Assembly: GCA_949317995.1 (NCBI GenBank)
Contig: OX439037.1
Span: 54,656,080-54,720,079, forward strand
Direction of reading: 5' to 3'
Length of the DNA stretch: 64,000 nt
Source of the DNA: Acholoe squamosa
Taxonomy: Eukaryota; Annelida; Polychaeta; Phyllodocida; Polynoidae
Position numbers and translations under genes: made by a program
Shown here: in pieces, positions 1-15,100 of the stretch
Layout of the letters: each line of letters starts with the position of its first letter
Position numbering within the stretch: the stretch's first letter is position 1
The notes under the pieces: generated by a model
The model's input: only the letters and a program-made list of their open reading frames with translations
What the model was told of the DNA's origin: nothing
Databases searched by the model: none

Positions 1-7
1 ATTTCAG

Positions 8-112
8 CACAAAGTCAAGTTAAAGGTTTACCACCGTCCTTTGGGTGGCTAGATAAATACCTGAACCCCTTCTTGAATGACATATTTGATCCGCTCAGTC
101 ATTCAAATACAA
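8..112 (+). CDS. OCRL/INPP5B: Exon 1 of visible part: N-terminal linker
   Basis: The acceptor atttcag is at 1-7 and the donor gtaagt at 113. The open frame encodes 34 codons including [20 protein letters not shown]. It leaves one base (a) that joins the first two bases of the next exon to make ATG (Met), so the phase fits. The sequence is not a recognised domain. Membership rests on phase, splice sites and position upstream of the catalytic exons, so it is less certain than the later exons. Confidence 0.7.
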
Positions 113-3100
113 GTAAGTTTTCTTATGTCTTCTATTGGGCTAATTCAACCCTATTATCAACCCAACGTTCATTACTTACGGATACCAACTTACCCCTTAA
201 GGACCGCATGGGGCACACAGCTGTGGTGAGTAACTCGCCATGGTTCCTTTGATGCATCATGATAACCCTACAGGCTTAATCCGCCCTTGAAGGATCAGGG
301 CGAGGCAGTAGTACAGTGCTGGCAAGTAGACTTGTCAAGTAGAATTGTCTATCAGAATTGTCAAGTAGACTTGTCAGCTGCCTTGCATCATGACAAGGAG
401 CAGTGGGCTGGAGGCATCATGTGGGCCTTAAAGGGTAGGATACACCAGCCATCACCTCAGTGCTAAGGATCCTAGACAATCCTACATTTTGTGCATGTTA
501 ATTCTTTGGTTTCATATTATGGATTATGGGATTAAATCTCTTCGTTGTTTTCATTAAATGAGAGAGCATGTTTGACCACCACCATCTTAATTATCATTGT
601 GTTTAGGCTAATGATATATCACTTTAAGATTTGATTGCAATTTTGAACACAGCTTGGTTCTTTAAGAGATGAATATCTATAAGTCAATAAGCATCGATTA
701 CAATAATTCTTTTAATTTGAATCAAACAACCTTCTATCGTATTATGATAATCAGTTTTATTCACAAAAGGTTTCACACTCTGTTTCCATACCTTGTCATC
801 AACTCATAAGGGTTAGGACTCCCCAGTTAACCCTTTAAGGGCAGCATTATTCTACAAGCCTTTAGTTCTATTTTTTCGTCATACTCAGCTCAGTTTTGGC
901 GAGTAACTTGCTATCACTGTGTTTAGGCATATAATACAGTACTGGCGAGTTACTCACTTGGGCCGCATTCGTGCATCATGGCGCAGACATTTCTACACGT
1001 CTATTAATGTCCCTGATTGAGGTGACCCAAAAGCATAGTGCAGTAATGGGCCATGCGGTCCTTAAAGGGTTAATGTCCGTGTTCGGTGACTAGATACCTG
1101 CATGATGGGTTTCTTATTATCTCTTGAGACTTTTACCACTGTGTTTGGTTTCTGCGTGTTGCTCCATAGACTGGGCGTGGGAAGACCTCTTACAGCAAGA
1201 TAAGGTCGGAGACCGGTGTCCAGTGGTCTGTAAGTAACCATAGAAACGTGACACAGCAAGAATAATATAGAAAACAACAAATAATAAAATATATGCATTA
1301 TAGAAAAATACAACATATTTGCTGCTTGATGCCTCAAAGTCTTTTGGTCCTTTGTCATCTTGATGCAGCAATGCAATGCTGGTGATTAACTCGCGATCAC
1401 TGTATTGGTGCACCATGTCGCCCCTTTAGGAGCATATCAACCATCAACCTTGCAGGGATGACATGGTGCATTAAAACAGCGATAGCAAATTCATTGCCAG
1501 GTCTTCATTCATGCACCATGACAACAAATGTTTATAATGCACTGTGCAGCACTTAAAGAGTTAACTAACATGATAACCCAAAAGTACCAAGGCACTGGTA
1601 ACCAAAAGTACCAAGTAAGAAGCAAATGTTGCATGGTAGTTCTTGTATTCCAGAGTAGTGGGAAATTAGACGGGTAAAAATAGTTACTCTTGGCCCGACA
1701 CCTCATTTACATGTGCAGTATTAAACAGGGATAATTCATTAAAACTACCGACTTTCGTGCAACAAAAAAACTAAGATTTTCGAATGTTGCCCATCACCAT
1801 AGGCATGAACATGTTGCAGAATCTGACATTCAAAGGCTCATTTATAAGCATATGATTTAAGGAGTTATGCAGCGGGCGAAGTGGCATTTATAGTGGCTTT
1901 GCTATTTCAATATATCTATAGTCCACTGATCTGCTAGATAACATTTGATTTGTAGTAAAAAGAGTGGCGATAATAAGATAATTTATCATTTCATATACAC
2001 TACCAGTTTAACACAACCACGATTCAATTTTAGTTTAGGGAACAGTAAAAGTTTATATAAAATTTTACCGTTTATAAATTTTTGCTCCCCTAATAAGGCA
2101 TGCCAAATAAGTTGTTTGAGTTCTTTATAGTACTAACACAGTTCTACTAAAAGATTTTTTTTTGTATGATTGCGATAGAAAATAATAAAAGTTAAATAGA
2201 GAAATAGATTCTAATGGCTACGATAGTCCTCTTAAAGACCAGTTTTAAAATAAATGTAAATTTGATAGATTCTTTCTAAAATGTAGCAGATCATATCTGA
2301 TTGATTTCCAAGTAAATTCATATAAAATAGCCCACACAGACAACCATTAGTTCATCTATCGTATCTTTTAATTGTCTAAATGTCTGTGGCTCCTCATTAC
2401 ATTCAGTGACTGAGGGTGAGGTGGACAGGAGTCCCTCTCTACAAGGCCTAGACGAACTGACAGACGGCATGTCGTCAAAGGGTAGCTCCACCTTTCTCCC
2501 TGTGTCTAAGATGGGGCATATGAAGAGGTAAGGGCGTCTTCCATTTTTCAATATTCTGCCATTGGCATAATATTCACTGGGGATTTTATAAGCTCTAAAT
2601 TCAATTGAATTAAACGGTAAAGCCACACTGAGCCCGATACGCCTGTCTTGGTATGATTTCTTTGCTTATATCCCACACACACACGCAATATATTTATTTC
2701 TGTGTGTGTCTTTTTTCAGCAGTTTTGAAAGAAACTTGCTTAACATTTTTGGTTGTACCTATATTTTCAGGAGTTATGAAAAGAGCCTCGATGATCTGGG
2801 GGACACAATCAAGGGTGGTAAACCTGTCGGTGGACGGGAAAACCTCATAAAACTAATCATGCGTTCCAAAGAAGAGGAGTATGTGGAACAGATGAAATTA
2901 CGGTAAGTTGATTAGGAAGTGTATACGTAGGCCTACTCGTATTGGCAGTGACTTGCTGCTGCCAGTTATTTAACTGGCATTGGCATCACTCATTCCTAAA
3001 TTTTAATGCAATATTGCCAATACATGTACCAAATCATTCAGTCTAAATATATAAAATACCAGGTACCTCGCCAATAAGCCACACCCAGGAGAAATTGTGA

Positions 3101-6100
3101 GGAATTTCATGTATTTTTTTTTTCAAGATACGCCAAATGGCCTGGTGCATCGCAAAAGTAAACTACCATTAAAATGTTTAGTACTTGAAATATTGTCGTC
3201 CATTTCAGAGTATTCTGCGGGACATGGAATGTGAATGGACAACCAGCTTCAGAACGACTCGAGGAATGGCTTTCATGTGACGCCGAACCACCAGATATCT
3301 ATGCAATAGGGTGAGGAATCTGTAATATTCAAAACTGAAAACTTTACTCAAAAATCAGGTTTAAACTAGATATAGTACCGGTAATCCACAGTATATTTAA
3401 AACAAAGAGCCACAGTAGCTCTCTGTGTCATGAAAGTCCTTAAGACTAACCCTTTAAGGGCCACACAGTACGTTTAAATGCACTATGCCCAGCCAATTAT
3501 GCCATCAAGATCAATAAATGCAGGTAACTTACTTATCAGAGCTGCGTTCAGCCATTATACCCTCTCTGCAGGGTTTACATACTCCCGCAGCGTCAGCATG
3601 ATGTTTGGTCCTTGAAACTAACCGAGAGCAGGTTTCGTAGGTTCGGTCACTCATACGATCTTCACCCAACAATGCTATACTGGTACAGCCTAGGTGTCCG
3701 ATCAATAGCTTATTGCATAAAAAAAAAGAAAAAAAAGACTTACCGCAATCCCTCTTTTCCCTACAGTTTTCAGGAATTAGATCTCAGTAAGAATGCGTTC
3801 ATCTTTACTGAATCTTCTCGGGAGGATGAGTGGTACCGCCGGGTAAAAGATGGTCTACATAGAGGAGCAAATTACAAACGGGTATGTAAAAAGAGAACAA
3901 TATAAAGATTCTAGGCACCTAAAATATCCACACCTATCTGCTGATAATTATTAATCTATCAAAAATAAGTTTCCCTTTTCGTTATTGTGCATAGGAATAG
4001 TCCTAGAGCTTTTCTTAAATGGCGGGCTTCCCTAGCCCACTTAAAAGGGTCTATTTATCCTCTTTCCTATCCCCTCAGGATGTGTGTGGTGCACATATGC
4101 GCGGGCACTGACATATTCCTCTGTGAAATTGTGTAATGTAGTTCTCGCCATGAATATGACCTTAGCTGTTGAAATGGCGTTAAACATCTATTACTCACTC
4201 ACTCACTTTCTTAAATGGCATGTCTACCAGTTGGTTATGGCTATGATCTCCCAGAGGGTAAGATAAGTTAACATGTAACCAACATTTGTCTCAACAGATA
4301 AAACTTGTCCGGCTAGTTGGGATGATGCTCGTCGTCTTTGTCAGAGAGGAGCATGCTGACCATATCTATGACGTCAGCAGTGACATGGTGGGCACCGGTA
4401 TCCTGGGTATGATGGTAAGTGTCATCAGTGTGTAGAACACCACCCATACAGAATTACCAAGTATCCTGGGTATGATGGTAAGTGTCATCAGTGTGTAGAA
4501 CACCACCCATACAGAATTACCAAGTATGCTGGGTATGATGGTAAGTGTCATCAGTGTGTAGAAGACCACCTATGTAGAATTACCGGTATCCTGGGTATGA
4601 TGGTAAGTGTCATCAGTGTATAGAATACCAGCCATACAGAATTCCTGGATATGATGATAAGTGTCATCAGAGTGTAGTGTCAACGAACCGTTACAAGTCG
4701 ATGTTGTAATGAACACTGAATCCAAAGAAGTTCTTTGATCCTTGTTTATTGCATGATGACAGAGTGTACATATAGGTGGTAACAATGATACACTTGCCAG
4801 CGTGCAGGCTCTGCCCCTAAGCTCCTAGCTCAACCTGTCGTAGGTCCTAGATACTAGGGAGGTTGTACGTGGTATAATGTGAGTAGAAAAGATGATGTTG
4901 GGGGCTGCTCACCAGTCTTATATACTAAGGTGAGCAGCTCACAGGGTGACGAAATGTCCTGGTAGGAACAGGTCAGATCTGGTTGGGTCTGATCAGATCT
5001 GATGCGTCGTTATACCTGGTAATGATTCTATTTATAGACGAGCCAATCAGGATGAAAGGAGATCGTGGAATTTCCCTGCATCCTAGAAATGCGCCCACAG
5101 GTATGTCGGTGTGTCGTGATACTCCCAGTGAGTCAGTGCCCAGGAATAGGATAGGTCCGGCTCTCACAACATCCTGGTATGGGTGATGTAAGAGCAGCTC
5201 ACTGTACACACTGGGGGGGATTGAGCTGTGAGCTTGTGAGCAGGTCCTGAGCGCGTTTGGCGAAGTATTTGATAAATGTGTAAAATAATGAATAATACCC
5301 AGAATGGTCCATTGACAGTAGATTGCCAGCCCTGTCTGTTGATTTCTGCCAGCCCGACAGCAATTTAGTTCGACGCGTTTTTGTATTGACTGATGATGGT
5401 AAATTTTGTCAGTGTGTAGAACACCACCAGTACAAAATTACTGGTATCCTGGGTATGATTGTAAGTGTCATCAGTGTATAGATCACTTTAGGATTACCAC
5501 AACTTTGGGTATGTCGCGAGTGCATTCCAACATTGTGCCGACTCTATGATGGGGATAGTTATCATGATGTTTGATCCTTGGAAGAAACTGAGGGCAACTT
5601 ATGCAAGTTTCATAGATTCGATAACTCATGCAATGTCCAGGAATTAATTTCCACACTCACAGAGTTACATCACAGTCATTTGTTGTGGACCTGATGATAC
5701 CTCAAGGCTGTATGTTCGTTTCAACGATGGTATAGCTAGGCAGCCCCAGGCATTTAGAGATGTGATGAGTGTGCATTATGTGGGTGAATGTGAGTGGATA
5801 TGTAGTACATTATAAAAGTGAATGAATAGTACATATACATAGAAAGTGGAAATATATTAAGTATACATTAAATGGGTTATATATAATTATAGTGATACCA
5901 GCAAAAACTTGCAAAGCCTGCCACACAAAAACCATAGCATGTGGCTGATATAATGACTGACCCATATGTAGAGTTGTCTCATAGTCTACTGTGGATGTAA
6001 GGTCTACCCATTGCACTGCCTCTATATGTGTTATTTTGCACACTGTCATTTTGTTTATAAAGTGACCTGCAGCCATCTTGAAACACCATAATTCGAATTA

Positions 6101-9100
6101 TAGTGATAGGTTCCATCACTGTGAAGTAGAAATGTACACAGGCTACATGACATGGGTAAATGTAAGTACATGTAGTACTTGACAAGTGGACATGTACGCA
6201 GGCTACATGACATGGATAAGTGTAAGTAGTACATGGCAAGTGGGAACGTATGCAGGCTACATGACATGGGTAAATGTAAGTAGTACATAGCAAGTGGAAA
6301 TATACACAGGCTACATGACAAGGGTAAATGTAAGTAGTACATGGCAAGTGGAAATGTACACAGGCTACATGACATGAGTAAATGTAAATTGTACATGGCA
6401 AGTGGAAATCTACACAGGCTACATGACATGGGTAAATGTAAGTAGCACATGGCAAGTGGAAATCTACACAGGCTACATGACATGGGTAATTGTAAGTAGC
6501 ACATGGCAAGTGGAAATCTACACAGGCTACATGACATGAGTAAATGTAAGTAGTACATGGCAAGTGGAAATGTACACAGGCTACATGAAATGGGTAAATG
6601 TAAGTATCGCAAATTCTCTCGTATAAGCTGCATCTCTCGTATAAGCCACACCCTGACTTGAGGAGAGAGCTATACGCTGCACTTAAGGCTTGGATATTAG
6701 TAGTTTAGTACTTTTCTATAGTGTCAAATACCCTTGTATAAGCCGCACCCTGGCTTTGGAAACCTTATATAGCCTCAATTTCATTTGGATTCTGGTATAA
6801 GTCGCGGCTTATACGAGAGAATTTACAGTAGTACATGGCATGTGGAAATGTACACAGGCTACAGGACATGGGTAAATGTAAGTAGTACTTCAAAAGTGGA
6901 CATATATGCAGGCTACATGACATCGGTAAGTGGAAGTAGTATATGGCAAGTGGAAATGTATGCAGGCTACATGACATGGGTAAAGGTAAGTAGTACATGT
7001 GACTAGAAAAGTACACAGGCTACATGACGTGGGTAAATGGAAGTAGTACATGGCGAGTAGAAAAGTATGCAGGCTACATGGCATGGATAAAAGTAAGTGG
7101 GGAAATGCGGGTACGCTATGTACATAACATAATATAAGAAAATACATTTGAGGCATTGTCAGTCCAGATAATATTATACTGGCGAGAATAGCTAAGATAA
7201 CATAAACGTATATCCAATTGTTACTCCTTTTATTTGTGAAGCGAGGTATGGCAAAACTTGAAACCCTAAATTCTCTTTATGACAGCCTGTATTATATATG
7301 TGTAATTCCTCATAGTATATTAGAGTCTCTTATTATATACACTAGGGTAACAAGGGTGGAGTCGGAGTGCGGTTTGAGATCCATGACACATCGATATGTT
7401 TCGTCAACTCCCATTTGGCAGCTCATGTGGAGGAATACGAGCACAGGAATCAGGTATTCGCACTACTTAACTTTATCATCTACACAGATAAAGGGTCATA
7501 ACAGTAGACTATTTGACAGCAGGCAAGGAGAAAGGATAGCGCATGCACCCTATCATGGGTCATTCTTCTTGCTTGCATACTTAATCATTTTCTTAATCAT
7601 TCTGCCCCCGAAGTGGATTCAGTCCATATCACACAACACCATAATGAACTCATGGAGAAGGACAAAGATTAAAATTATCGTAAAAATAATAAAATGCTTC
7701 ACTGAGTATACTTATCAAATGGCATTTTTTGTCTAAAAAAAAATGTCTAAAGAAAAGATAACGAAAGTCAACAAACTTATATAACACGATAATCTATGAA
7801 GTATGACAGCACCACACTCCATGGGCCCATATACTAGGTAGATTAACGTAATTATGAATAATTCACTGAATGCATTGTGACAATTTTGTGGTATAGATGA
7901 AATCTAGCTCAATCCATACCTATAATTCGTTCATTTCTACCTACTTTGGTTGATTTATTACCATTTTTCAAAAAATATTTCAAGAGTAATCATCCCTGTA
8001 GAAAATCCTCAAGTCAAATATAAGCAATCAGCTGTATTCTTTGATCAGTGGTAAGGAGGTGCTGACCCTTTCTGCATACATATGACATTAATACCCAAGC
8101 CAGCTAGTAATGCTATAGTTCTATGGCACCACTAATGTCTCATGAACATAAATATTTTGCAAATACCACTACAAATACACCCCTCTCCCAAAAATCCAGC
8201 AATACATATTGCTTTATAGCAGGTCTCATGTTGATGATGAGTGGTTGGCCTATCTATTGATGGTGGTTCAAGGGAGGTGCCCTATAATGGTTAGCTATAC
8301 CTTAATCCTACCAGAAAAACCGTCCCAGGTTACAGAGAGATTCTTAGTGTTAGCAATTTTCCCACTCTAACAATAGCTATTTTACAATTGGAATATCACT
8401 TGATCATGAAGATTTAGACCCCTTCTGTATTACTGCTATACTATAATACACCATATATCCATTATAGATAGTCCAGGGCATGTTTAATGTCGAGCCTTTT
8501 AGCACTGTTACACATAGGGTGGCGAGAGTTGGCCGAATGGCTGGTCTCTCTACATATACTGCCCCCTGCTAATGCAACCCATAGCATCAGTGTGCTGTAT
8601 AGGTATTATTGGTTCTCCTACAACACACAAGGTGGCGCCTCTGGCATAACCACATTCTATTTCAGCATGTGTTGGGTGAACGTAGTTTCTGATTGGTTCA
8701 AAGTTACAGCAGGGCGTCACTATCCTCATTGAATGCGTTAGTGTAGACTAAATAAATAAACTGATACAACCACTGTAAAATCAACGTAACTGTTTTCAGA
8801 TAGAGCCCACTTTGCTCCCTGCTGCCACCTAACAGCCTCGGGCAGTGCTAAGGAGCATTTATTTAGGCCTCTCTCTTCTTTTCCAATTCAAGCATAGTTT
8901 TAATATAAACATTTGTAGTGTTACATTTGTAGTGTTGATAATCCATGAATAGGTTGACATCAAAGAAGTTAACAGAAAAAAAACTACCAAATTCAGAGTG
9001 CATAAAGATAGGATCTCAGTTATGAGTACGAAGTCAATTGATCTTTAGCCCTTCGTGCATGATCGAGGTAATTATTCAGCTCAACATTGTCTTATGGGAG

Positions 9101-12100
9101 TGACGCCTCTGCTATATAGTCTGCTGTATTGAGGCTAGCATCAGTGAGAGATTACCCTGCATTATTCCTTGTTGAGAGGGAGACCCTTTGGTGCCCTGGA
9201 GGTTAGATCACCTGACGCCACCTAGTGGAAAGTAGAGACATTATATGTAGAGGCTGATTTTCACTCATGCAGGCAAACTGAAACCTTTTAAAATGTGGGA
9301 GGCGTAAAAGATGTCGATCTTTGTCGATATAACAATATAGATGATTATGCTCTCAATTTCAGGACTTCAGAAATATAAACTCTAGGATGAATTTCAGTAC
9401 CAAGAGTCCGGCGTTAACCGTATCAGACCATGAGTAAGTTACATTAAATGTGTAGGTTCGATTGAAATTGATTAAAGTGAATATGTCTTATAATTGAAAA
9501 TCAAAAGTCAGCCCTCTAAAAGGAGTACATCGTCGAGATTATGTTCAATAATTACGCTACTGTATTTTCAACAGGACTAGGAGGGATGTGCCTTCTTTGT
9601 ATAATACTATGGCACTAATCAAAGTGACGGTTTGGATGAAAATCTATTCAAAAGAAAGAAAAAAAAATGAAAAGGGGAGAGGACTCATGAAAAAGCCCAA
9701 AAGTCACTGACGTAATTGTTGAACGTTTTCCAAGCCAAACGTCATGTTCTAATTTACTTCCATTCTCCCTGGTCTAGCTCCACAAATATCAAAAGGCATC
9801 TCCCTTCGCCATAACAGATCATTTTATACATTTTGTTTGCAGCCAGGTGTTCTGGATAGGCGATTTAAACTATAGGCTTAGTGATATAGACAACGACAAG
9901 GTGAAACTTCTCATAGAAAACAACAACCTTCAGCCACTAATGAATCATGATCAGGTAGGTGATCTTTAACGGCTACATCATACCCCAAGCTTTCTGTTCA
10001 TTTATCGCTATGGTGACCAAGTTACCTGTAGCATGTCGGTGTATCATAAGTGTGTACTTTACCGCCATAGTGTTAACACGATGTATCAATATAGTCGTGG
10101 TCAAGAGGATCTGTGTGGATATATATCAAGAAGCTTATACTATAGGAGAGGTCACTGAGAGCATAGTCTATGGGTAGAGTGTGACAGGCCACCCCCCTCT
10201 ACCCCCCTATGAAACTATGTGCCCCTGTGTCTTCGTTCTTGATTTCTGTAGAGGATTTTATGGTTTATGGAGCTGTGGTATTCCTTTATCAGGGTGATAC
10301 TAAAGGGGAAGGAGGAACCACCTAGACCAGAAAATCCTGATGAATCCAAATTTTGTTATCATGATTCCCAGAAATTGACTAAAAGTACCCGAAAATGAGG
10401 TTTGATGAAGAAAATATTTTAAAGATGTACAAAAGTAATATTCAAAATAATGAGAAGTCTTTATAGACATGCATAAACCAGAGTTAGTACCTCAGTGCAC
10501 ATTTCCAAATGTCTGACAAGTATTCTAACTGTGCATTACTCTGCCTATCTCACATACTGCCTATCCATTAGTCTATCTATCACTCATGCTGCCTATCTCT
10601 TAAATGGTCATCATAATGAAGGTTGGTTGTGACATAGGTAGGTAAAGAGAGGTGAGATCAGTAAGAGAGCTGTATAGAATGCATGGGGGATAGGTAAGGA
10701 TGGGTAGCAAGAGGGATAGGCAGTATGAGCAATTAGCAATTTAGGGAATAGGCACAGAGTACCTTGTAAGATGAACAAACGTAAAAAAAAAAGAAAACAT
10801 GCATCCTAGGGACAGATATGTAAGTCAAATATGAGGGATGTGCAGAGTTGGGGGATAGGCACAATGAGGGATAGGTAGGCTACATGATAGGCATTATCAG
10901 GGATAGGTAAAATTGAAATAGTAGACATGGTAAGGAATGTACCATTTAACAATAAAGGCTTATATAGCAGACAAACAGCACAGATTAAACATGATGGTCT
11001 ATCCCTCATGGTGAGGGATAGGTAAAATGAATAATGGGCAGATTGAGGATAGGTAGACTAAAGGAAAGAAGGAACAAATGAGATAAGGTAAGGTGAGGGG
11101 TAAGCATTATAAGTTAGGCCTTTAAAGAGATAACCAGATTGAACTATAGATGTTTCGAATTGAAGAGATAGGCAGGATGAGTGATAGGTACACAATTGAT
11201 ATGCTGTATGTGGGATAGGCAGAATAATGCACAGGCCCAGAACTTGCCTGACTGAGAGATAGGCAGATATTTGGGTGAGTGGATTGAGGAATTAACTCTG
11301 ATTTATGTGTTCTATATTTAAAGATTTGCAATCATTTTCAATATCATTTTTGTACATTTTCAAAATATTTCCCTCATTAAACATCATTTTCGGGTACTTT
11401 TGGTCAAATTCTGATAATAAAGACCAACATTTTTGGATTCAGCAGGATTTTCTGGATTAGATGGTCTCTTCATTTCATTTGGTATCCCTTTCATGAAGAT
11501 ACTTGATAGCTCCATAAACCCCCTTATCCTATATAGGCACCAATACTGAACACACAAGGTCACCTAGTTTCATGGGGGGTAGAGGGGGGTTGGCCTTCAC
11601 TATAGGACTGTATGGACTGACCTATCCTATACTGTACAATCCTTGTATATATGGAGAATGACAGATAAAGAAAAATTGGTTTACAGATAAGAAGTACTCT
11701 GTTAATGCAATGTAATTTCCTTACAAAAATTGTTTTTTCATCAGGTAATTACATTTCTCTTTTTAAATTTCTCCTAGCTTTGTCGACAAATGGCTCTAAA
11801 GAAAGTCTTCCTTGATTACTTAGAAGGGCGAATAAACTTCATTCCAACCTACAAATACGACCCTGGCAGCGATGAATGGGACACCAGGTCAGTGATGTTG
11901 CTAAAATCAGATGTCTGTACTGGGGCCGGGGGTGATCTGATCTTAGAGAAAAAAGATTAAGTTAAGGTTGGAGAACTTCATCCGTTTTGTTCTTGAAGAT
12001 GAGAAAGGAGGTTGTACCATATTTTTTATTCTGAAAAAAAAAAGAAAGAAAAAGGTGTATTAAGGAGTGCCCCCCTCCAATGTCCAGAATTGAAAGGGTT

Positions 12101-15100
12101 TGGGGAGCCTTTAGGAGGTGCTAGAGTGAACCCCTTCTAATCACCTCCCTTATCTGCCCTGTGTACAAGCTACGCCAGGTACCGGTAGTACAGTTTCATT
12201 CCATTGTGAATAAGACCGCCACACTCGTACAGGACTACCTAGTATTACGCTTCCATGCGGCAATACAGCACACTAGCTTAGTTTATAGGTTTTTGTTTAG
12301 TTACGCGTACAAGTTTATCATGACAGTTAGAATTGAGTTAAAGATATAATATATGTGACCATGACCCTGTATATGCCCTTTCTCCATTGGCATGGCCATA
12401 GTGTGTGTGAGTCATGGGGCCACAAGACGGCTATGGGGTCAACAGAGGGTCACAGATGGGTCACATAGGGTCTCAAGGTTCAGGTCTCAGCTGGCACCGA
12501 TATCTTTATGACTGAAGAACCCACTAGATGCGTCCTGTGGACGCTTTGTGAAGTACCATCAAAGTGGGACTGTGCCGCTGTAGTAGCCCCTTCTACTAAA
12601 ACTCCACTCTGTGTAGCAAGCCCCTTAACTCAAGTCATCCCAGACCAATCCTTTACCAGGGAAAATTTCCGCTGCTGCAGGGCTTGGCAAGCAGTGTCTA
12701 TGGGGGGGGGGGGGCGTGGCGATGGGGCTTTTATAAACAACATTCCTTAGTACTGCTTACTTTTGCGTTTGACCTTTTTCCGATTTTGGTCAAAAGAATA
12801 TTGCCTGCCGAGGACTTGACCACCACCACAACCCATTGTCAAGCCCATGACCTTGTAAGGAATTTTCTTTTAATGAATACTATCAAAATTAGCGATATAT
12901 TAACATTGTTCCATAGGATGGTGTCGTAGTTAGGCCTCCTGTTGAAATTGAAATGGTTTAGTTCAATGATCGGATGTTGGTAAAACCATCAGCTTGGAGC
13001 CTAGACAGACAACCCATTGTTTGAATTAAAGGTACGTGTATGTATTCCATACATGATAAAACCTTACTTATGGTTGAAAATTTATACCTATTAGTAAGAA
13101 TTGTTCAATTACAGTGAGAAGTGTCGGATACCAGCATGGTGTGACCGCGTGCTGTGGCGTGGTTCAAACATTCATCAGTGCATATACCGTAGTCATCCCT
13201 CTCTCAAACTCAGTGATCACAAACCAGTCAGTGCCGTCTTTGACACAAAGGTAAATCTAGATACTCTACCTATGGTTATCACAAGAAAAGATGATAAGGC
13301 TAGCTCATCAAGATCTTGTCTTGATTTCTGATAACTCTACGCTAGACAATGGACTTAGCATGCAGATGTTTTTAATGATGATGGGAATTTCTTAAATGTA
13401 TTGTCTGCACTAATGTTGTTATGAGTAATGTATCCAAGCTTATTTGGGAGATACCACGATTCTAATTCAATTATTGTCAAAGGCCTTAGCACTCGATACT
13501 AATATAATTACAGTACTATGATATATCAATTTTTGATTTTTGAATCAATTTTCAGATCAAAGTTATTAACCGTATCAAATACAGACGAGTGTATGAGGAT
13601 ATCATGAAACAACTCGATCGCTGGGAGAATGAGTTCTTGCCACAGGTTCAACTCGACATCACAGACGTGAGTTCACAACGTCTTAGCATTTCCTGAAATG
13701 ATACGTGTTTAAGTGTTGTCTCTTTGTAATATCTCATCGATGGGGTGTAGCACACCATAAGTCAGTGATTGGGACTAGTTAATGAATGGGTAGAGTTATT
13801 AAGGTAACTCTTCCATTGTGCATTTGTTTTATATAGCTACTATCGTGGATAGATCCCAGCCCAACACATGGGTAATCTTATAAAGTTCTCGTCTTATCGT
13901 AAAACATCCATCCCACTGTGATATCACTGTGCATGTACAAGGTGCAACATGTGTGTCAACATTTCATATCTCATGACTAATTTGTTGCAAAAAAAACAAC
14001 AAAAATAAACCAACAAATAAGCAGAGAATCTGGATCAATCACGTGATCTCCGCCAAAGTCAGACGATGAACATTATGTTACACTTGTGACAAGAGGAGCA
14101 GACGACAATGGCACTGAACCTCACGTGCATTTCAGTAACCTACTTTTTTTTTCATTCAGTTTTCCAACATTTGCCATTACATTTCACTCTCCATGTAAGA
14201 CCATTTACACGGGCGTGGGAAGCAGTTTCAGAGTGGGTGGGACCAGGGGGGGTTTCTGCAATTTTTGACCTCCCTTTGCTTGACCTTTTAGTTTTGACCT
14301 TTTGAGGAGTTGGCCAAAAATGGGGGGGGGGCATGTCCCCCCTGTCCCCCCTGCTTTCCACGCCCATGATTTACCATACATCTCATCATAGCCTACTCTT
14401 TGTCCCCGTCATGCAGTAAAGCTCGAGGTCACAAGGCGCAGTAAATCTTTATAGTTATAACAGACTGATTAAAAAAGGAAGAAAGGAAAAAAAAAGAAGA
14501 TCCCGCTGGAGCAACTCTTCTGCCCTCTATGTCACGTATCTCCAACGTACTTTTTCAATGGTCACATGGGAGTTGCTCATAAGGTGACCCCGGTTTGGGC
14601 GCCATCTTTGAACTGTTGTCAGGTCTGACCTGCTTCCCATGAGGGGGCAGGGTATTTTCGAACAGTGAGGCGAGTGTTACGGATAATAGTACGTGGAGGA
14701 AGGGGGTGGGATAGATCCAAAATATTTGACCCCATTTAACTTTCAGCAAAAAAGAATAAATAAATAAAAATAATAATAATAAAAAAAAAAATATGAAAGG
14801 TGAAGGAAAAAGAATTACCACTCTTGCCAAGGATAGTACAGTATCTAAGCTTCTTGCTCTTGCTGGCCCTTGGGAAAACAGCAAAATTGTCGTCCAATGC
14901 CCACCACCTCTGTGCAAAAAAAAAAAAAAAAAGATAAAATAAAAATGACTACTCCCCAACTGAGTAAGTGATGATGGCGTCCTCCCTGTCTACACGGTCA
15001 TGTTAGCACAGGGGCTTCAGGGGCACAGCAGAGACCCGCACGAAACAAGAGAAGGCTTTCAGCAGGCCAATTCTGCCATGTTTTAAAGACACCGTACAGC

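Noticed and set aside
5979..6651. Two long minus-strand open frames of ~195 codons
   Set aside because: They are read through the 54-bp minisatellite. The unit is a multiple of three and has no stop in those frames, so Cys-His-Val-Ala-type repeats appear by chance.
7218..7736. 172-codon open frame on + strand
   Set aside because: Overlaps exon 7 in the wrong frame. The conserved GNKGG/NSHLAAH frame is the coding one.
14555..14959. Minus-strand frame of 134 codons with a poly-Phe stretch
   Set aside because: Produced by A-rich and G-rich low-complexity tracts. No domain and no splice context.
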